A DNA stretch of 43,818 nt from Pseudanabaena sp. Salubria-1 (GCA_023336205.1 JALQCR010000049.1:1-43818), one strand, 5' to 3'. Counted from the stretch's first letter, positions 7,186 through 16,419 are shown. The notes: generated by a model not told the origin, from the sequence alone. A program made the numbers and translations.

Positions 7186-9548
7186 CTATCTTTCCCAAAA
7201 AGCAGTTCTCCGAACGGGATATTTGTACTAAATACATTACTCCTGCCTTAGAAAGGGCTGGCTGGGATATTGCTACGCAGATTCGCGAAGAATTTGCCTT
7301 GACTAATGGGCGTGTCCTTGTGCGCGGGCAGTTGCATACCCGTGCTAAAAACAAGCGTGCTGATTATGTGCTGTTTTATAAGCCCAATATCCCGATCGCA
7401 GTAATCGAAGCCAAGGATAATAATCATTCTTTGGGTGATGGAATGCAGCAAGGGCTTGGTTATGGGGAAATGCTTGAGGTTCCCTTTATATTTAGCTCCA
7501 ATGGTGATGGCTTTTTATTCCATAACAAGATTGCCCTTGATGGCATTATTGAGCGAGAAATCAGTCTAGAAGAATTTCCTTCTCCCAATTTGCTCTGGCT
7601 ATGGTGGTCTGCTCATCGAGGACTGACGGAAAATCAGGAAAGCCTTGTGACTCAGGATTACTATAGCGATGGGTCAAATAAGACTCCGCGATACTATCAA
7701 CTATTGGCGATTAACAAGACGATTGAGGCGATCGCTAAGGGACAAAATCGCATTTTGCTAGTCATGGCTACAGGTACTGGTAAGACATTTACGGCTTTTC
7801 AGATTATTTGGCGGCTGTGGAAATCGAAGACGAAGAAGCGAATTTTGTTCTTAGCCGATCGAGATGTATTAGTCAAACAAGCTATGAATAATGATTTTCA
7901 GCCTTTTGAGGGGGCGATGACTAGGATTCAGAAGCGACAGGTGGATAAGTCCTATGAGATTTATTTGTCGTTGTATCAGGCAGTAACTGGCACTGAGGAT
8001 ATCCAGAATATTTATAAGCAATTTAGTCGTGATTTCTTTGATTTGATTGTGATCGATGAATGTCATCGGGGGAGTGCGGCTGAGGATTCGGCATGGCGAC
8101 AAATTCTCGAATATTTTTCGTCAGCGACACAAATCGGACTAACGGCTACGCCCAAAGAAACCAAACAAGTTTCTAACATTGATTATTTTGGTGAGCCACT
8201 CTATACCTATTCACTACGACAAGGGATTAATGATGGCTTTCTTGCACCTTATAAAGTGGTACGGATTGATATTGATAAGGACTTAACGGGATGGCGACCC
8301 GATCGTGGTATGGTCGATAAAAATGGCTATGAGATTGAGGATCGGGTTTATAACCAGAAGGATTTTGATAAAAATTTGGTATTGGAACAGCGCACTAAGT
8401 TAGTGGCTAAGAAGGTAAGCGAGTTTCTGAAAGCTACTAATCGCTTTGATAAGACAATTGTGTTTTGTGAAAATATCGATCATGCGGAGCGGATGCGTCA
8501 GGCGCTGGTGAATGAAAATGCCGATCTTGCCGCTGATTCGCGCTATGTGATGCGGATTACAGGTGATAACGAAGAGGGCAAGGCGGAGCTTGATAATTTT
8601 ATTTTTCCAGAATCAAAATATCCTGTGATTGCGACGACCTCAAAGCTTATGACTACTGGGGTTGATGCTCAAACTTGTAAATTGATTGTGTTGGATCAAA
8701 GGATTCAGTCGATGACTGAGTTTAAGCAGATTATTGGGCGCGGTACTCGCATTAATGAGGACTATGACAAGTTTTATTTCACGATCATTGATTTTAAAAA
8801 AGCGACGGAGCTGTTTGCCGATCCTGATTTTGACGGCGATCCAGTGCAAATCTATGAGCCAAAATCGGATGAATCGCCAGTGCCGCCAGAACTGCCAGAG
8901 GAAGACGAACTCACTAGCCGCTATCCATTACCAGACAAAGGCTTGGGATGGACTGCTGAACCCGATGGTTCTGAATATGAGACTGGGGTTAGACGCTATG
9001 TGGTGGCAAATGTTGAGGTGAAGGTTGCGTCTGAACGAGTTCAGTATTTCGATGCTAACGGCAAACTGATTACTGAATCGCTCAAAGACTATACGCGCAA
9101 GGCGGTAACTAAGGAATTTGCCTCGTTGGATGACTTTCTCAGACGTTGGAGCGATGCTGATAAGAAACAGGCGATCGTTGATGAACTAGCTACTGAGGGT
9201 GTATTCTTTGAGGCTCTAGCCCAAGAGATCGGTAAAGATTGCGACCCCTTCGATCTGCTTTGTCATGTTGCTTGGGATATGCCACCACTGACCCGCAAAG
9301 AACGCGCCGATCAAGTGAAAAAGCGCAATTACTTTACCAAGTATGGAGAGCAAGCTAGACGGGTGCTAGAAGCACTACTACAAAAGTATGCTGATGAGGG
9401 GGTAGCCCCGATTGAGGAAACACAAATTCTCACGGTTGCGCCTTTCCCGCAATTTGGCACACCGATGGAGATTGTCCGCGCTTTTGGTGGGCTGGATGCC
9501 TACCGCTCAGCTTTGCACGAGTTGAAGCGATCGCTTTACAGTGCTTAG
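7182..9548 (+). CDS. hsdR: Type I restriction endonuclease subunit R (EcoEI/HsdR-type)
   Basis: 788 residues from the ATG at 7182, which overlaps the arsS stop as ATGA; a start 18 bp upstream is less likely. The N-terminal PD-(D/E)XK nuclease has RADYVL and IAVIEAKD (E76-x-K78). The SF2 translocase follows with Walker A ATGTGKT near 196, motif II DECH near 292 and motif III LTATP. The C-terminus has the EcoEI R C-terminal domain ending in FGGLDAYRSALHELKRSL. HsdR binds the M2S core, translocates DNA with ATP and cleaves away from the target site. All motifs are intact. The stop overlaps the convergent small gene by a few bases. Confidence 0.93.
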   Translation: MTIFPKKQFSERDICTKYITPALERAGWDIATQIREEFALTNGRVLVRGQLHTRAKNKRADYVLFYKPNIPIAVIEAKDNNHSLGDGMQQGLGYGEMLEVPFIFSSNGDGFLFHNKIALDGIIEREISLEEFPSPNLLWLWWSAHRGLTENQESLVTQDYYSDGSNKTPRYYQLLAINKTIEAIAKGQNRILLVMATGTGKTFTAFQIIWRLWKSKTKKRILFLADRDVLVKQAMNNDFQPFEGAMTRIQKRQVDKSYEIYLSLYQAVTGTEDIQNIYKQFSRDFFDLIVIDECHRGSAAEDSAWRQILEYFSSATQIGLTATPKETKQVSNIDYFGEPLYTYSLRQGINDGFLAPYKVVRIDIDKDLTGWRPDRGMVDKNGYEIEDRVYNQKDFDKNLVLEQRTKLVAKKVSEFLKATNRFDKTIVFCENIDHAERMRQALVNENADLAADSRYVMRITGDNEEGKAELDNFIFPESKYPVIATTSKLMTTGVDAQTCKLIVLDQRIQSMTEFKQIIGRGTRINEDYDKFYFTIIDFKKATELFADPDFDGDPVQIYEPKSDESPVPPELPEEDELTSRYPLPDKGLGWTAEPDGSEYETGVRRYVVANVEVKVASERVQYFDANGKLITESLKDYTRKAVTKEFASLDDFLRRWSDADKKQAIVDELATEGVFFEALAQEIGKDCDPFDLLCHVAWDMPPLTRKERADQVKKRNYFTKYGEQARRVLEALLQKYADEGVAPIEETQILTVAPFPQFGTPMEIVRAFGGLDAYRSALHELKRSLYSA

Positions 9549-9799
9549 AGAATCACCTGAAAATATTCTTTATTAGTCGATAGATCTGATGCGGCTTCTA
9601 AACAGCCAACTAAATCTCCTGCTAGTTCCAAGGCACTTATTTCACGCTCTTTCTCGATTTCACCTATTTGATTTGCAGGATTTCTAATAGATTCTTGTGT
9701 GAGAAGATAAAAGAGAAAGTCATTAACAAATTTCAGGCTTTCGGGTGATAGTGCGTCAATGTATTGTTTAGCTTGATTTCTAATTTGGATACTATTCAT
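9545..9799 (-). CDS. Small conserved cyanobacterial protein, antitoxin-like
   Basis: 84 residues from the ATG at 9799, which has GGGAGA about 7 nt upstream; an in-frame start 30 bp further up lacks this. The body (MNSIQIRNQAKQYIDALSPE) is helical and the C-terminus has ELAGDLVGCLEAASDLSTNK. From memory, that motif is common at the C-terminus of small cyanobacterial proteins that often act as or resemble antitoxins. No partner toxin is adjacent. It lies antisense inside the RM operon between hsdR and hsdM, converging on hsdR with a 3-4 nt overlap. Function not assigned. Confidence 0.6.
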   Translation of the reverse strand: MNSIQIRNQAKQYIDALSPESLKFVNDFLFYLLTQESIRNPANQIGEIEKEREISALELAGDLVGCLEAASDLSTNKEYFQVIL

Positions 9800-9866
9800 C
9801 TTTGTATTCTCCCTGATGCGCTTCACCATAGCTTTATAATCTCATAGGTATTCTAGTTAGACAATT

Positions 9867-9882
9867 ATGGCGATCGCAACTT
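9867..9882 (+). pseudogene. hsdM: Displaced 5' end of hsdM (codons 1-5)
   Basis: ATG at 9867 encodes M-A-I-A-T and then meets the ISAs1 element. Joining base 9882 to 11171 restores a continuous frame (MAIATLIKSIQDIMRKDVGV) that runs straight into the downstream HsdM. This is therefore the original hsdM start, cut off by the insertion. Confidence 0.88.
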
Positions 9883-11160
9883 TAGGGCAACCGCACACGT
9901 TCATGAATAAACAACGAAACAAAGAAGGCAAAGTAAAATGACCAATATAAATTAAAAGTAAAAAAGTGACATGTCTTCTACAATCAGCCCAGTCGCATTA
10001 ATTGAGACACATTTTGGCAACTTGCGAGACCCCAGAGCAGCACATAGTATCGAACATAAGCTATTAGACATATTGGTAATCAGCATATGTGGAACAATAA
10101 GCGGAGCAAATGATTTTACAGCAATAGCAGAATATGGAAAATCAAAGGAAAAATGGTTAAAGACATTTTTAGAATTAGAAAATGGAATACCATCAGCAGA
10201 TACATTTGAGAGAATATTTGCTCGACTGAACCCATCAGAATTGCAAAAATGTTTTATAGGATGGATGGAAGCAGTCCATAAAACAACAGACGGAGAATTG
10301 ATTAATATTGATGGCAAAACGTTGAGAGGAGCAAAGGAAGCAGGCAACTCCCGTAGCCTAATTCATATGGTGAGTGTTTGGTCGGCAACGCAGCATTTGG
10401 TTCTGGGACAGAAAAAAGTTAGTGAGAAATCAAATGAAATAACCGCTATCCCACCATTGCTGGAAATGTTGGCAATTCGAGGTTGTTTGGTCAGCATAGA
10501 CGCAATGGGATGTCAGACCGAAATCGCCAAAACAATCATTGAACAAGGTGCAGATTATGTATTAGCGCTAAAAGGAAATCAAGGTAATCTCCATGATGAT
10601 GTAAGTCAATTATTCACATCTGCTCGCTCGCAAAAATTCCATAATATCGAACATCAATTCCATTCAACAGTAGAAAAAGGACATGGGCGCATTGAGAAGA
10701 GATCCTATTGGACTATGGGTAATACAGAATTTCTCATTGGCGCAGAGAAATGGACAGGGTTAAAAAGTATTGGCATGGTTGAATCAGAACGTAGTGTCAA
10801 TGGCGTAGTTTCTATCCAACAGCGATATTATATTCTGAGTATTGAGAGTGATGTTCACAGGTTCTCTCAATCTGTTAGAAGTCATTGGAGTATTGAAAAT
10901 CAACTGCATTGGATTCTTGATGTTGGGTTTGATGAAGATGCTTCTCAATCTTGTCGAGGCTATACTGCTGAAAACTTAGCTGTTATTCGTCATGTTGGCT
11001 TAAATTTACTTTCCCGTGACAAAAAAACTAAGGTCGGAGTCAAGACTAAACGACTTAAAGCTGGATGGGATGACAACTATCTCAAGCTTATACTTAACGC
11101 CTTAAACATAGTCTCACCTTAGTCTTCATTATTTATTCATGAACGTGTGCGGTTGCCCTA
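9883..11160 (+). mobile_element. ISAs1-family insertion sequence in hsdM (1278 bp)
   Basis: Terminal inverted repeats of 29 bp start TAGGGCAACCGCACACGTTC at 9883-9911 and recur reverse-complemented at 11132-11160. A 10-bp target duplication ATCGCAACTT flanks it at 9873-9882 and 11161-11170, within the size usual for ISAs1 elements. It encodes a single intact transposase in the same direction as the host operon. Confidence 0.95.
9971..11122 (+). CDS. ISAs1-family transposase
   Basis: 383 residues. The N-terminal domain (DPRAAHSIEHKLLDILVISI) and the DDE core are typical of ISAs1/H-repeat transposases: the first acidic residue in INIDGKTLRGAKE, the second in VSIDAMGCQTEIA with YVLALKGNQGNL nearby, and a C-terminal SHWSIENQLHWILDVGFDED carrying the glutamate. 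The length is normal and no frameshift is seen. The start at 9971 gives MSSTISPVALIETHF, a usual N-terminus for the family. Confidence 0.95.
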   Translation: MSSTISPVALIETHFGNLRDPRAAHSIEHKLLDILVISICGTISGANDFTAIAEYGKSKEKWLKTFLELENGIPSADTFERIFARLNPSELQKCFIGWMEAVHKTTDGELINIDGKTLRGAKEAGNSRSLIHMVSVWSATQHLVLGQKKVSEKSNEITAIPPLLEMLAIRGCLVSIDAMGCQTEIAKTIIEQGADYVLALKGNQGNLHDDVSQLFTSARSQKFHNIEHQFHSTVEKGHGRIEKRSYWTMGNTEFLIGAEKWTGLKSIGMVESERSVNGVVSIQQRYYILSIESDVHRFSQSVRSHWSIENQLHWILDVGFDEDASQSCRGYTAENLAVIRHVGLNLLSRDKKTKVGVKTKRLKAGWDDNYLKLILNALNIVSP

Positions 11161-11170
11161 ATCGCAACTT
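11161..11170. repeat. 10-bp target-site duplication of the ISAs1 element
   Basis: ATCGCAACTT here is identical to 9873-9882 on the other side of the element. It carries part of the HIP1-like sequence GCGATCGC at the beginning of hsdM. Perfect identity suggests a recent insertion. Confidence 0.93.
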
Positions 11171-11193
11171 TAATCAAAAGTATTCAGGACATC

Positions 11194-12630
11194 ATGCGTA
11201 AGGATGTGGGTGTCGATGGTGACGCTCAGCGCATTAGCCAGATTGTGTGGTTGCTGTTTCTGAAGATTTTTGATGATAAGGAACAGGAGTGGGAATTTAC
11301 GATTTCTGGCTATAAGTCACCATTGCCTGAGCGTTTGCGGTGGTCTAACTGGGCAAAAAATCCTGAAGGGATAACGGGGGAAGAGTTACTGGATTTTGTG
11401 AACAATGAGCTTTTTCCTGAGTTGAAAAGGTTGGCGACGGCTGCTGGTGTGTCGCCGCACGGCAGGGTTGTGGGTGCGGTGTTTGAGGATGCCTATAACT
11501 ATATGAAGTCGGGGACTTTGTTGCGACAGGTGATTAACTGCATTCAGAGTGATGTGGACTTTAACTCATCGGGCGATCGCCATTTGTTTAATGACATCTA
11601 CGAAAAGATTTTGGCGGATCTGCAATCGGCGGGAAATGCGGGGGAATATTACACACCTCGCGCCGTCACGCAGTTTATGGTGGATATTCTCAATCCAAAA
11701 TTAGGAGAAAAGTTGCTTGACCCTGCCTGTGGTACGGCGGGATTTTTGGTGAATGCGATCGAGCATCTTAAAGCGCAAGCAAAGACGGCTGAGGATTTAC
11801 AAAATTTGCAAAAAAATATTAATGGGGTAGAGAAAAAGCCTTTGCCGCATATGCTAGCGATGACGAATGTGATGCTGCATGGGATTGATGTGCCGACTAA
11901 TATTCGCCATGACAATACCTTGAAGCGTCCATTACGGGACTACACACCCAAGGATCGGGTGGATATTGTGATTACAAATCCGCCTTTTGGGGGCATGGAG
12001 GAGGATGGTATTGAGAGCAATTTTCCGAAAAAGTATCAAACTCGCGAAACTGCTGATTTGTTCATGGCTTTGATTATGCATTTACTCAAGCCTGATACTG
12101 GACGCGCTGCGGTGGTGTTGCCCGATGGTTTCTTATTTGGGGAGGGAACGAAAACTAATCTGAAGCGGGAGCTTCTGGAAGAATTTAATCTGCATACAAT
12201 TGTGCGTTTGCCGAAGGGAGTGTTTAGTCCCTATACGGGCATTAATACGAATATTCTCTTTTTTGAGAAGGGTGAGCCGACTAAGGATGTCTGGTTTTTT
12301 GCCCATCCATATCCTGAGGGCTACAAGTCCTATTCGCGTTCTAAGCCGCTGACGATCGCAGAGTTCGATCGCGAGAAAAAGTGGTGGGGCGGGGCTACCA
12401 GAAAGGGGCGCAAGGTGAATGAATATGCTTGGAAGGTTTCTGCGGCGGAGATTGCAGCACGGAATTATAATCTTGATTGTAAAAATCCCCATGAGGTGAT
12501 GGTCAATCATGGCGATCCTGAGGATTTGATGTTGGAATATTTGGAGATTGCTCGTGAGATGGAGAAGGCGCAAAATGCGTTGAAGCAGGAGTTGATCAAT
12601 GCTTTGCAACAAACAAGTGGGGGCATTTAA
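11194..12630 (+). CDS. hsdM: Type I DNA methyltransferase subunit M (IS-shortened N-terminus)
   Basis: 478 residues from the ATG at 11194, against 491 before IS insertion. The N-terminal HsdM helical domain is followed by the N6-adenine methyltransferase core: SAM-binding DPACGTAGFL near 176 and catalytic NPPFGG near 262. It methylates adenine in the site read by HsdS. The ATG is native codon 14 and has AGGA about 4 nt upstream, so translation could restart here. Reading upstream in frame, a TGA lies inside the IS end and there is no other ATG, GTG or TTG. Whether loss of 13 residues is tolerated is unknown. The TAA overlaps the next ATG by one base. Confidence 0.9.
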   Translation: MRKDVGVDGDAQRISQIVWLLFLKIFDDKEQEWEFTISGYKSPLPERLRWSNWAKNPEGITGEELLDFVNNELFPELKRLATAAGVSPHGRVVGAVFEDAYNYMKSGTLLRQVINCIQSDVDFNSSGDRHLFNDIYEKILADLQSAGNAGEYYTPRAVTQFMVDILNPKLGEKLLDPACGTAGFLVNAIEHLKAQAKTAEDLQNLQKNINGVEKKPLPHMLAMTNVMLHGIDVPTNIRHDNTLKRPLRDYTPKDRVDIVITNPPFGGMEEDGIESNFPKKYQTRETADLFMALIMHLLKPDTGRAAVVLPDGFLFGEGTKTNLKRELLEEFNLHTIVRLPKGVFSPYTGINTNILFFEKGEPTKDVWFFAHPYPEGYKSYSRSKPLTIAEFDREKKWWGGATRKGRKVNEYAWKVSAAEIAARNYNLDCKNPHEVMVNHGDPEDLMLEYLEIAREMEKAQNALKQELINALQQTSGGI

Positions 12631-14009
12631 TGGAGTCTAATCGGGTTGAGTATAAAAGGGAATTGACCGATGGTTTCGAGCGAGAGGCGATCGCTTTTCT
12701 CAACTATCGAGATGGTGGGGTGATCTATATCGGTATTGAGCGAGATGGTGCTGTGGTGGGTGTTGCTGACTGTGATGCGGTGCAACTGGCGATTAAAGAT
12801 CGGTTAAAAAATAATATTTTGCCGTCCTGTTTAGGGCTTTTTGATGTGATTCATCAAGTCCGCGAGTCTCAGGACATTATCAAAGTCACTCTAGCCAGTG
12901 GCTCAGAAAAGCCCTATTACTTACGAAAGTATGGGATGTCTGAGAAGGGTTGCTTTGTCAGGATTGGCAGTGCGTCTGAGCCGATGTCGGGGCGGATGAT
13001 TGAGGAGCTTTTTGCTAAGCGGACTCGTAACTCACTGGGGCGGAGGCGATCGCTTCAGCAAAGTCTCAATTTTGAGCAGCTTAGAATTTATTATGAGGAG
13101 GCGGGGTTTTCGTTAGGCGATCGCTTTGCGGCGAATCTGGAATTGCTGACTGAGGATGGTGCTTATAACTATGCTGCCTATTTGCTAAGCGATCGCAATG
13201 GGAATTCGGTGCAGGTGGCAAAATATCGAGGTTTGGATCGCTATGATTTGATTGATACTAATGAGTATGGGTATTGCTCGTTGATTAAGACTTGCAAGCA
13301 GGTGCTCGATCGCTTAGATGTAGAAAATCGCACGGCTACAAAAATTACAGGCAAAGAGAGAATCGAGCGGCGGTTGTGGAATGTAGTGGCGCTGCGTGAG
13401 GCGGTGATCAATGCAATTATTCACAATGATTACACAAATGAGGCTGTGCCTAAGTTTGAGATTTTTGATGATCGCCTTGAAATTACGTCTGCGGGGTCGA
13501 TTCCTGAAGGGGTGGCGCGTGAGGAGTTTTTTGCTGGTTATTCGATTCCGCGCAATAAGATTTTGATGCGGGTTTTCAAAGATCTCGATATTGTGGAATA
13601 TCTGGGTTCTGGGATGCCTCGTATCTTGAGAGCCTATCCAAAGGAGTCTTTTATTTTTACGGCTAATTTTATTAGGACTATGTTTCCGATTTCGCTAGAG
13701 GCTCTAGAGCTAGAACGGGGAGCAACGTTACCGTCGTCTGAGGCACAAGTCGAGGCACAAGTCGAGGCACAAGTCGATTTAGATATTCTCTTTGCTTGTT
13801 CTGTGCAGCCGCTCTCATCAGGAGAAATCGCCACTGCTCTAGGACACAAAAAGCTGAGCGGGAATATTCGGAAGGCGTTACCCCGTCTAAAAGATGCTGG
13901 GCTTTTGGCATATACCGTTCCTGATAAGCCTAATAGCCGCTTACAAAAATATCGCCTGACTCCAACGGGGCAAGCCTTGCTTGCTAAGGAAAAAAATCGC
14001 CATGAATAA
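12630..14009 (+). CDS. AlbA_2/Schlafen-domain ATP-binding protein (RecG-like transcriptional-regulator family)
   Basis: 459 residues. The N-terminal AlbA_2 (Schlafen) domain shows VEYKREL and AFLNYRDGGVIYIGIERDG. The middle has the GHKL-like HATPase_c_4 segment LREAVINAIIHNDYT, then SAGSIPEG and YLGSGMPRIL. A short repetitive linker (EAQV x3) leads to a winged-helix-like C-terminus (LSSGEIATALGHKKLSGNI). Such proteins are often annotated as RecG-related or transcriptional regulators and occur inside type I RM operons. Its role here, regulatory or extra defence effector, is inference. It overlaps hsdM by 1 nt and hsdS by 8 nt, so it is clearly part of the operon. Confidence 0.88.
   Translation: MESNRVEYKRELTDGFEREAIAFLNYRDGGVIYIGIERDGAVVGVADCDAVQLAIKDRLKNNILPSCLGLFDVIHQVRESQDIIKVTLASGSEKPYYLRKYGMSEKGCFVRIGSASEPMSGRMIEELFAKRTRNSLGRRRSLQQSLNFEQLRIYYEEAGFSLGDRFAANLELLTEDGAYNYAAYLLSDRNGNSVQVAKYRGLDRYDLIDTNEYGYCSLIKTCKQVLDRLDVENRTATKITGKERIERRLWNVVALREAVINAIIHNDYTNEAVPKFEIFDDRLEITSAGSIPEGVAREEFFAGYSIPRNKILMRVFKDLDIVEYLGSGMPRILRAYPKESFIFTANFIRTMFPISLEALELERGATLPSSEAQVEAQVEAQVDLDILFACSVQPLSSGEIATALGHKKLSGNIRKALPRLKDAGLLAYTVPDKPNSRLQKYRLTPTGQALLAKEKNRHE
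13740..13775 (+). repeat. 12-bp in-frame tandem repeat (3 copies)
   Basis: GAGGCACAAGTC occurs three times in tandem at 13740-13751, 13752-13763 and 13764-13775, coding EAQV x3 in the linker before the winged helix. Copy-number changes would keep the frame and alter only linker length. Confidence 0.95.
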
Positions 14010-15726
14010 TGAAACAATCTTGCTTTTAGAAAAATATTTTGATGTGGCTTTTGCTGCGCCTGATGGGGTGAAGAAGCTGCGCGAGTTGATCTTGTCGCTG
14101 GCGATGCAGGGGAAGTTAGTGCCACAAGATCCAAGCGATCAGTCTGCTAGGGAGTTGTTGAAGGAGATTGAGGCGGAGAAAAGTAGATTGGTGAAGGATG
14201 GCAAGATCAAAGCTTCTAAAGCTTTGCCAGAGATTAAACCTGATGAAGTTCCCTATGATTTACCAAAGAGTTGGGAGTGGGTTAGATTAGGCGAAATAGG
14301 AGAAACAAATATTGGTTTAACTTATGCTCCATCTGATATTTCTGATATAGGCACTCCAGTTTTGAGATCAAATAATGTACAAAATGGAAAACTTGATTTA
14401 ACTGATTTGAAGCGGGTTAACAAGGATGTAAAAGAAAATGTTTTAGTTCAGCAAGGGGATCTTTTAATTTGTGCAAGAAATGGAAGTAAAGCACTTGTAG
14501 GCAAAACAGCACTAATTACAGGTTTGACTGAGAATATGGCGTTTGGTGCTTTTATGGCTATTTTTAGAAGTCGAGTTAATGAATATTTGCTGTATTTTAT
14601 CAATTCTCCGCTATTCAGGACAATGATTGATGAAGTCAACACAATGACAATCAATCAAATAACTCAAAATAATCTTAAATCGACCATTTTTCCTCTTCCC
14701 CCGATCGCAGAACAACGCCGTATTGTTGCCAAAATTGATGAACTAATGGCGAGATGTGATGAACTGGAAAAACTGCGCCAAGTCCATGCTCAAAAACAAA
14801 TCACCGTCCACAATGCAGCGCTGAATCAATTACTGACAGGCAAAGATCACAACGACTTCAAAACCTCATGGCATTTCATCACCCAACATTTCGGTGAACT
14901 TTATTCTGTTAAAGCAAATGTAACAGAACTACGCAAAGCTATCCTCCAACTCGCCGTCATGGGTAAGCTAGTGCCACAAGATCCTAATGACCAGCCTGCT
15001 AGCGAGTTGTTGAATGCGATCGAGGTAGAGAAGGAAACATTAGCAAAAGCAGAAAAATTTAAGTCTCAAAAGTTAATTCCTCCCATTAGTTCTGAAGAAA
15101 TAACCTATGAACTTCCCAAAACATGGAAATGGGTACGAATGGATGATTTATGCCTTGGTATTACCTCAGGTTCAACCCCGCCAAATCATATTTTTTCAGA
15201 CACGGAAGGAATCCCATTTTTAAAGGTTTATAATATTAGAAATCAGAAGGTTGACTTTCAATATAAACCTCAATTTATAAACGAAGAATATCATTCAAAA
15301 TCAAAACGTTCCTGTCTAAAAGCAGGAGATGTAATCATGAATATCGTTGGTCCACCGCTAGGAAAAGTAGCTATCATTCCAGATGAATTTCCTGAATACA
15401 ACTGCAATCAAGCAATAGTATTTTTTAGACCCATAATCAAATCCTTAAACAAGTATCTGTACTTATACTTACTTTCAGGAAAGTTTTTAGACAAGATTGA
15501 TTTGATTGGAACAGCAGGGCAAGATAATATCTCGGTTACTAAAAGTCGTACAATTCCCATCCCACTTCCTCCTCTTGCTGAACAACATCGCATTGTTGCC
15601 AAAATCGACCAATTCATGACTCTTTGCGACGAGCTAGAAAAGCAGATAGATATCGCTAATAGCAAAAAGACCAACCTACTCAACTCAGTGATGACAAAGA
15701 TTTGTCAAGTAAAGAGTGATTTATAG
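14002..15726 (+). CDS. hsdS: Type I restriction-modification specificity subunit S
   Basis: 574 residues from the ATG at 14002 (MNNETILLLEKYFDVAFAAP), which has AAGGA about 11 nt upstream and overlaps the previous stop; an in-frame start 21 bp earlier is possible. There are two target-recognition domains, each followed by the coiled-coil dimer helix signature (PIAEQRRIVAKIDELMARCD and PLAEQHRIVAKIDQFMTLCD). A duplicated conserved block occurs twice (LVPQDPSDQSARELLKEIE; LVPQDPNDQPASELLNAIE), giving the usual pseudo-symmetric layout. HsdS reads the bipartite DNA target for both methylation and cleavage. The site cannot be predicted from this alone. Intact, last gene of the operon. Confidence 0.92.
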   Translation: MNNETILLLEKYFDVAFAAPDGVKKLRELILSLAMQGKLVPQDPSDQSARELLKEIEAEKSRLVKDGKIKASKALPEIKPDEVPYDLPKSWEWVRLGEIGETNIGLTYAPSDISDIGTPVLRSNNVQNGKLDLTDLKRVNKDVKENVLVQQGDLLICARNGSKALVGKTALITGLTENMAFGAFMAIFRSRVNEYLLYFINSPLFRTMIDEVNTMTINQITQNNLKSTIFPLPPIAEQRRIVAKIDELMARCDELEKLRQVHAQKQITVHNAALNQLLTGKDHNDFKTSWHFITQHFGELYSVKANVTELRKAILQLAVMGKLVPQDPNDQPASELLNAIEVEKETLAKAEKFKSQKLIPPISSEEITYELPKTWKWVRMDDLCLGITSGSTPPNHIFSDTEGIPFLKVYNIRNQKVDFQYKPQFINEEYHSKSKRSCLKAGDVIMNIVGPPLGKVAIIPDEFPEYNCNQAIVFFRPIIKSLNKYLYLYLLSGKFLDKIDLIGTAGQDNISVTKSRTIPIPLPPLAEQHRIVAKIDQFMTLCDELEKQIDIANSKKTNLLNSVMTKICQVKSDL

Positions 15727-15741
15727 GGAAATGATTTGGTT

Positions 15742-15783
15742 GCGATCGCACCGTAGATCTAGTGAAATGCGATCGCAGCCAAA
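15742..15783. repeat. Short repeat flanking the PD-(D/E)XK gene (copy 1)
   Basis: GCGATCGCACCGTAGATCTA followed by GTGAAATGCGATCGC recurs almost unchanged at 16466-16507 in the same orientation. The copy here, extended by a few bases on each side, also forms an 18-bp inverted repeat with one mismatch (GATTTGGTTGCGATCGCA / TGCGATCGCAGCCAAATC), so it may double as a terminator for the RM operon and the convergent gene. Confidence 0.85.
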
Positions 15784-16419
15784 TCACAATTTACAAATAG
15801 CTTTCAGAACCTTTAGAATCAAAATAGAAGGCTCAGACTCAATCAAAGATAGAGATGGAAATAGCTGATAGACAGGTGCTTCTCCTGCACAGATACGGAT
15901 AAATTGAAAATGCAAACCATTTGTTGCTAAACCCCAAACCGAAGACTGAGAACTCAAAGACTCATGAGCATAAGTCAGCAACTGCGGAATACCCGTAAAA
16001 GGTTCTATTCCTGCTCTCTTTGCCTCAACTATCAGCACCCAAAGCTTAGTTAAATTTGGAAATCCAGATTTTTTAACCGCCAAAATATCATATCTACCCG
16101 TGATACTTATATCCGATTCGATAATATCAATACGCTGAATATTTTCTTCTAAAAGTAATTCGATTTCTTGATTATAGTAACCTGCTAAATTCATCAAAGG
16201 CGCAAGCGCAAGAAACTTAATTTGTCCTTCAGAAACTCTACCTGACAAGAGATATCGACGGAAATTAGTGCAAATCTCAGTTAGTTCTGTTTGCTCAAGA
16301 TCTGACACGGATTGCAGATCAAGATAATCAGAAAAAACACCCATACTTCCAGATTCATGAAAGCCTAATAGATGCTCAACATCCTCAAAATTCAAATTTT
16401 TTGCGGCAAGGTTAACCAT
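15784..16419 (-). CDS. Stand-alone PD-(D/E)XK nuclease-like protein (HsdR N-terminal-like)
   Basis: 211 residues with a restriction-type PD-(D/E)XK core: D111 in ITGRYDILAVKK and E132-x-K134 in LWVLIVEAKRAG, followed by QLLTYAHE. This matches cyanobacterial proteins often annotated restriction endonuclease subunit R that lack the helicase part. The N-terminal half (residues 1-90) is helical with no recognised motif. It converges on hsdS but is a separate transcription unit, flanked on both sides by the same short repeat. Its own substrate is unknown; a link to the type I system is only by proximity. Confidence 0.75.
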   Translation of the reverse strand: MVNLAAKNLNFEDVEHLLGFHESGSMGVFSDYLDLQSVSDLEQTELTEICTNFRRYLLSGRVSEGQIKFLALAPLMNLAGYYNQEIELLLEENIQRIDIIESDISITGRYDILAVKKSGFPNLTKLWVLIVEAKRAGIEPFTGIPQLLTYAHESLSSQSSVWGLATNGLHFQFIRICAGEAPVYQLFPSLSLIESEPSILILKVLKAICKL

